A DNA stretch of 64,000 nt, taken from contig NZ_KB375281.1 of NCBI RefSeq assembly GCF_000336555.1, positions 2,615,954 through 2,679,953 on the forward strand, read 5' to 3'. The notes below the pieces were generated by a model that worked only from the letters and a program-made list of their open reading frames with translations, was not told the origin of the DNA and made no database searches. Of this stretch, positions 62,874 to 64,000 are shown one piece after another. The translations under genes and the position numbers were made by a program. How positions within the stretch are numbered: the first letter of the stretch is position 1; the number at the start of each line of letters is the position of its first letter. This DNA comes from Afipia clevelandensis ATCC 49720 (lineage in GTDB: Bacteria; Pseudomonadota; Alphaproteobacteria; Rhizobiales; Xanthobacteraceae).

Positions 62874-64000
62874 TCAAGAGCGCACCATCCGGCCGCGATT
62901 GAGAATCTGTTTGGGGTCGAAACTCGACTTCACGCGCCGGCCGAGCGCCGCGACGCCGGCCTCCTGCGGGTGGAAGACGTCAATGGCCGCACGGACCTGA
63001 TCGCTGCCGCGCAGCAGCGTGGCGTGGCCGCCGATGGATGTCAGCCGCTGCCGCAGCACTGCCGCATGGGCGTCAGCCGCCGGCGGCAGCGCCGCCCAGA
63101 TCAGGCCGCCGCTCCAGTCGTAGATCACGTCGCCGCCGGTCTCGCGCGCCAGCGCCTGGCCGAACGCGCCACCCGAGGCCGGCGGACAGACAATGCGCCA
63201 GACCGGCCATGCGCCGAGCGCGCCGGACGCCGCGAACGGCGTAACGTCGCGGATCGACGCCCAGAGCGCGGCGGACGCCTCATCGGCGATCATTTCAGCG
63301 GTTCCGAACGAGGCAAGCGCCTTGCTCACCGAGCCTGCCCGATGCGGCACCGACGCCCCGATGCCCTCGAGCCGGATCAGCGTCACCGCCTGCTGCGAAC
63401 CTCCAAGGCCCGACAGCCCGTCGCCGGTATCGCGGAAAATCGACGACGGAATATGCGCCACGCCCGACACATCGTATGGCGACCCGATCGCCATGGTCAT
63501 CGCCCGGTTCGCGGTGATGTCGTCGAGGCCGCGCAGCACCAGCGTCCGCTCGGTTTCCGCCTTGGGCAAAACCTTGAGGGTCACCTCGGTCATTACCGAG
63601 AGCGTGCCCCATGAGCCAGCCAGCAGCTTGCAAAGGTCGTAGCCGGTGACGTTCTTCACCACCTTGCCGCCGGTCTTGAACGAATCCCCGAAGCCCGACA
63701 CCGCATTCGCACCGAGCAGATGATCGCGCGCGCCGCCGGCCTTGATCCGGCGCGGCCCGGCGAGACCTGCGGCGATCATGCCGCCGACCGTGCCCGCTCC
63801 GCGCGGCTTGCCGAGCAGCACCGAGGTGTCCATCGGATCGAAAGCGAATTGCTGGTTCTTGGAATCCATCAGAGACAGCAGGTCGGCCATCGGAGCGCCG
63901 GCCTGCACGGTGACGATCAGTTCGTGCGGCTCGTAGGACGTGATGGCATTGAGCGCCGACAGGTCGAGCACCGCATTGGTCGCCATCGGCAGGCCGATGG
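62874..64000 (-). CDS. glcE: Glycolate oxidase FAD-binding subunit GlcE (5' end outside window)
   Basis: At least 375 residues of a PCMH-type FAD-binding protein; the frame runs through the window edge (upstream codons read IGLP before MATNAV), so the N-terminus is missing. The FAD-binding region shows TSYEPHELIVTVQAGAPMADL, PRGAGTVGGMIAAGLAGPRR and KNVTGYDLCKLLAGSWGTLSVMTEVTLKVLP. GlcE is the FAD-binding partner of GlcD in glycolate oxidase. glcD is expected upstream, outside this window. An internal Met at 63986 is not the true start. Confidence 0.93.
   Translation of the reverse strand, partial: IGLPMATNAVLDLSALNAITSYEPHELIVTVQAGAPMADLLSLMDSKNQQFAFDPMDTSVLLGKPRGAGTVGGMIAAGLAGPRRIKAGGARDHLLGANAVSGFGDSFKTGGKVVKNVTGYDLCKLLAGSWGTLSVMTEVTLKVLPKAETERTLVLRGLDDITANRAMTMAIGSPYDVSGVAHIPSSIFRDTGDGLSGLGGSQQAVTLIRLEGIGASVPHRAGSVSKALASFGTAEMIADEASAALWASIRDVTPFAASGALGAWPVWRIVCPPASGGAFGQALARETGGDVIYDWSGGLIWAALPPAADAHAAVLRQRLTSIGGHATLLRGSDQVRAAIDVFHPQEAGVAALGRRVKSSFDPKQILNRGRMVRS

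Overview
The window is chromosomal DNA from an alphaproteobacterium, most likely a Bradyrhizobium-type Hyphomicrobiales (Bradyrhizobium, Rhodopseudomonas, Afipia or Oligotropha group). The evidence is uniformly high GC content, small families typical of that order (DUF2093, DUF4170, DUF6101, DUF2076, DUF3422), CpdR, a TorF-type porin, an endonuclease-type MutL with no MutH, long-form HisG with HisZ, and palindromic intergenic repeats of the kind common in these genomes. The gene content is mainly core metabolism. I see no prophage, transposon, integron, CRISPR array or recognisable defence locus.

Layout. 1-2.4 kb: a truncated DUF3422 gene, a YbaK-type deacylase, an L-2-haloacid dehalogenase and a small secreted protein. 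2.4-8.5 kb: gamma-glutamyltransferase, then a LysR regulator divergent from an SDR / pirin / WrbA / alpha-beta hydrolase run that looks like a quinone or electrophile response cluster. 8.5-11.5 kb: small stress-type proteins (DUF2171, CsbD, Sel1, a small membrane protein behind a consensus EcfG promoter), a polyhydroxyalkanoate granule-associated protein, tRNA-Val and CpdR. 11.7-14 kb: N-formylglutamate amidohydrolase, an MmgR/suhB-like small RNA on the minus strand, and a HisN-like phosphatase. 14-18 kb: a LysR regulator, TauE, ArfB and MutL. 18-24 kb: a glycosyltransferase and a GDP-mannose-dehydrogenase-like enzyme, RsmD, and a pseudouridine synthase with a very long arginine-rich N-terminus. 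24-29 kb: TadA, an acetyltransferase, a fluoroacetate-dehalogenase-like enzyme, PurD and XseA.

29-35 kb is a compact minus-strand cluster with overlapping genes: pmbA, a cysQ-like gene, then DUF4170, a DUF374 acyltransferase, waaA and lpxK (Kdo-lipid A assembly). 35-40.5 kb: UbiA, a proline-rich secreted protein, RsmE, HisZ and HisG. 40.5-47.2 kb: a GT2/deacetylase pair, DUF2076, an L,D-transpeptidase, a CheZ-like phosphatase, an MFS transporter and a lipoprotein. 47.2-52.6 kb: groES-groEL behind a degenerate CIRCE operator, then a complete TRAP transporter. 52.9-64 kb: a secreted protein, a carotenoid-desaturase-like flavoprotein, a META-like protein, an SbmA/YddA-type ABC exporter, a ClC antiporter, a porin, a histone-H1-like lysine-rich protein, and glcF with truncated glcE.

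The most interesting items are the small RNA with its strand-specific G-U pairs and promoter, the stress sigma-factor promoter at 10.9 kb, the fluoroacetate dehalogenase with every known active-site residue at the reference numbering, the CheZ-like protein ending in a FliM-like CheY-binding peptide, and the low-complexity extension of RluB. I did not find a clearly novel multigene system.
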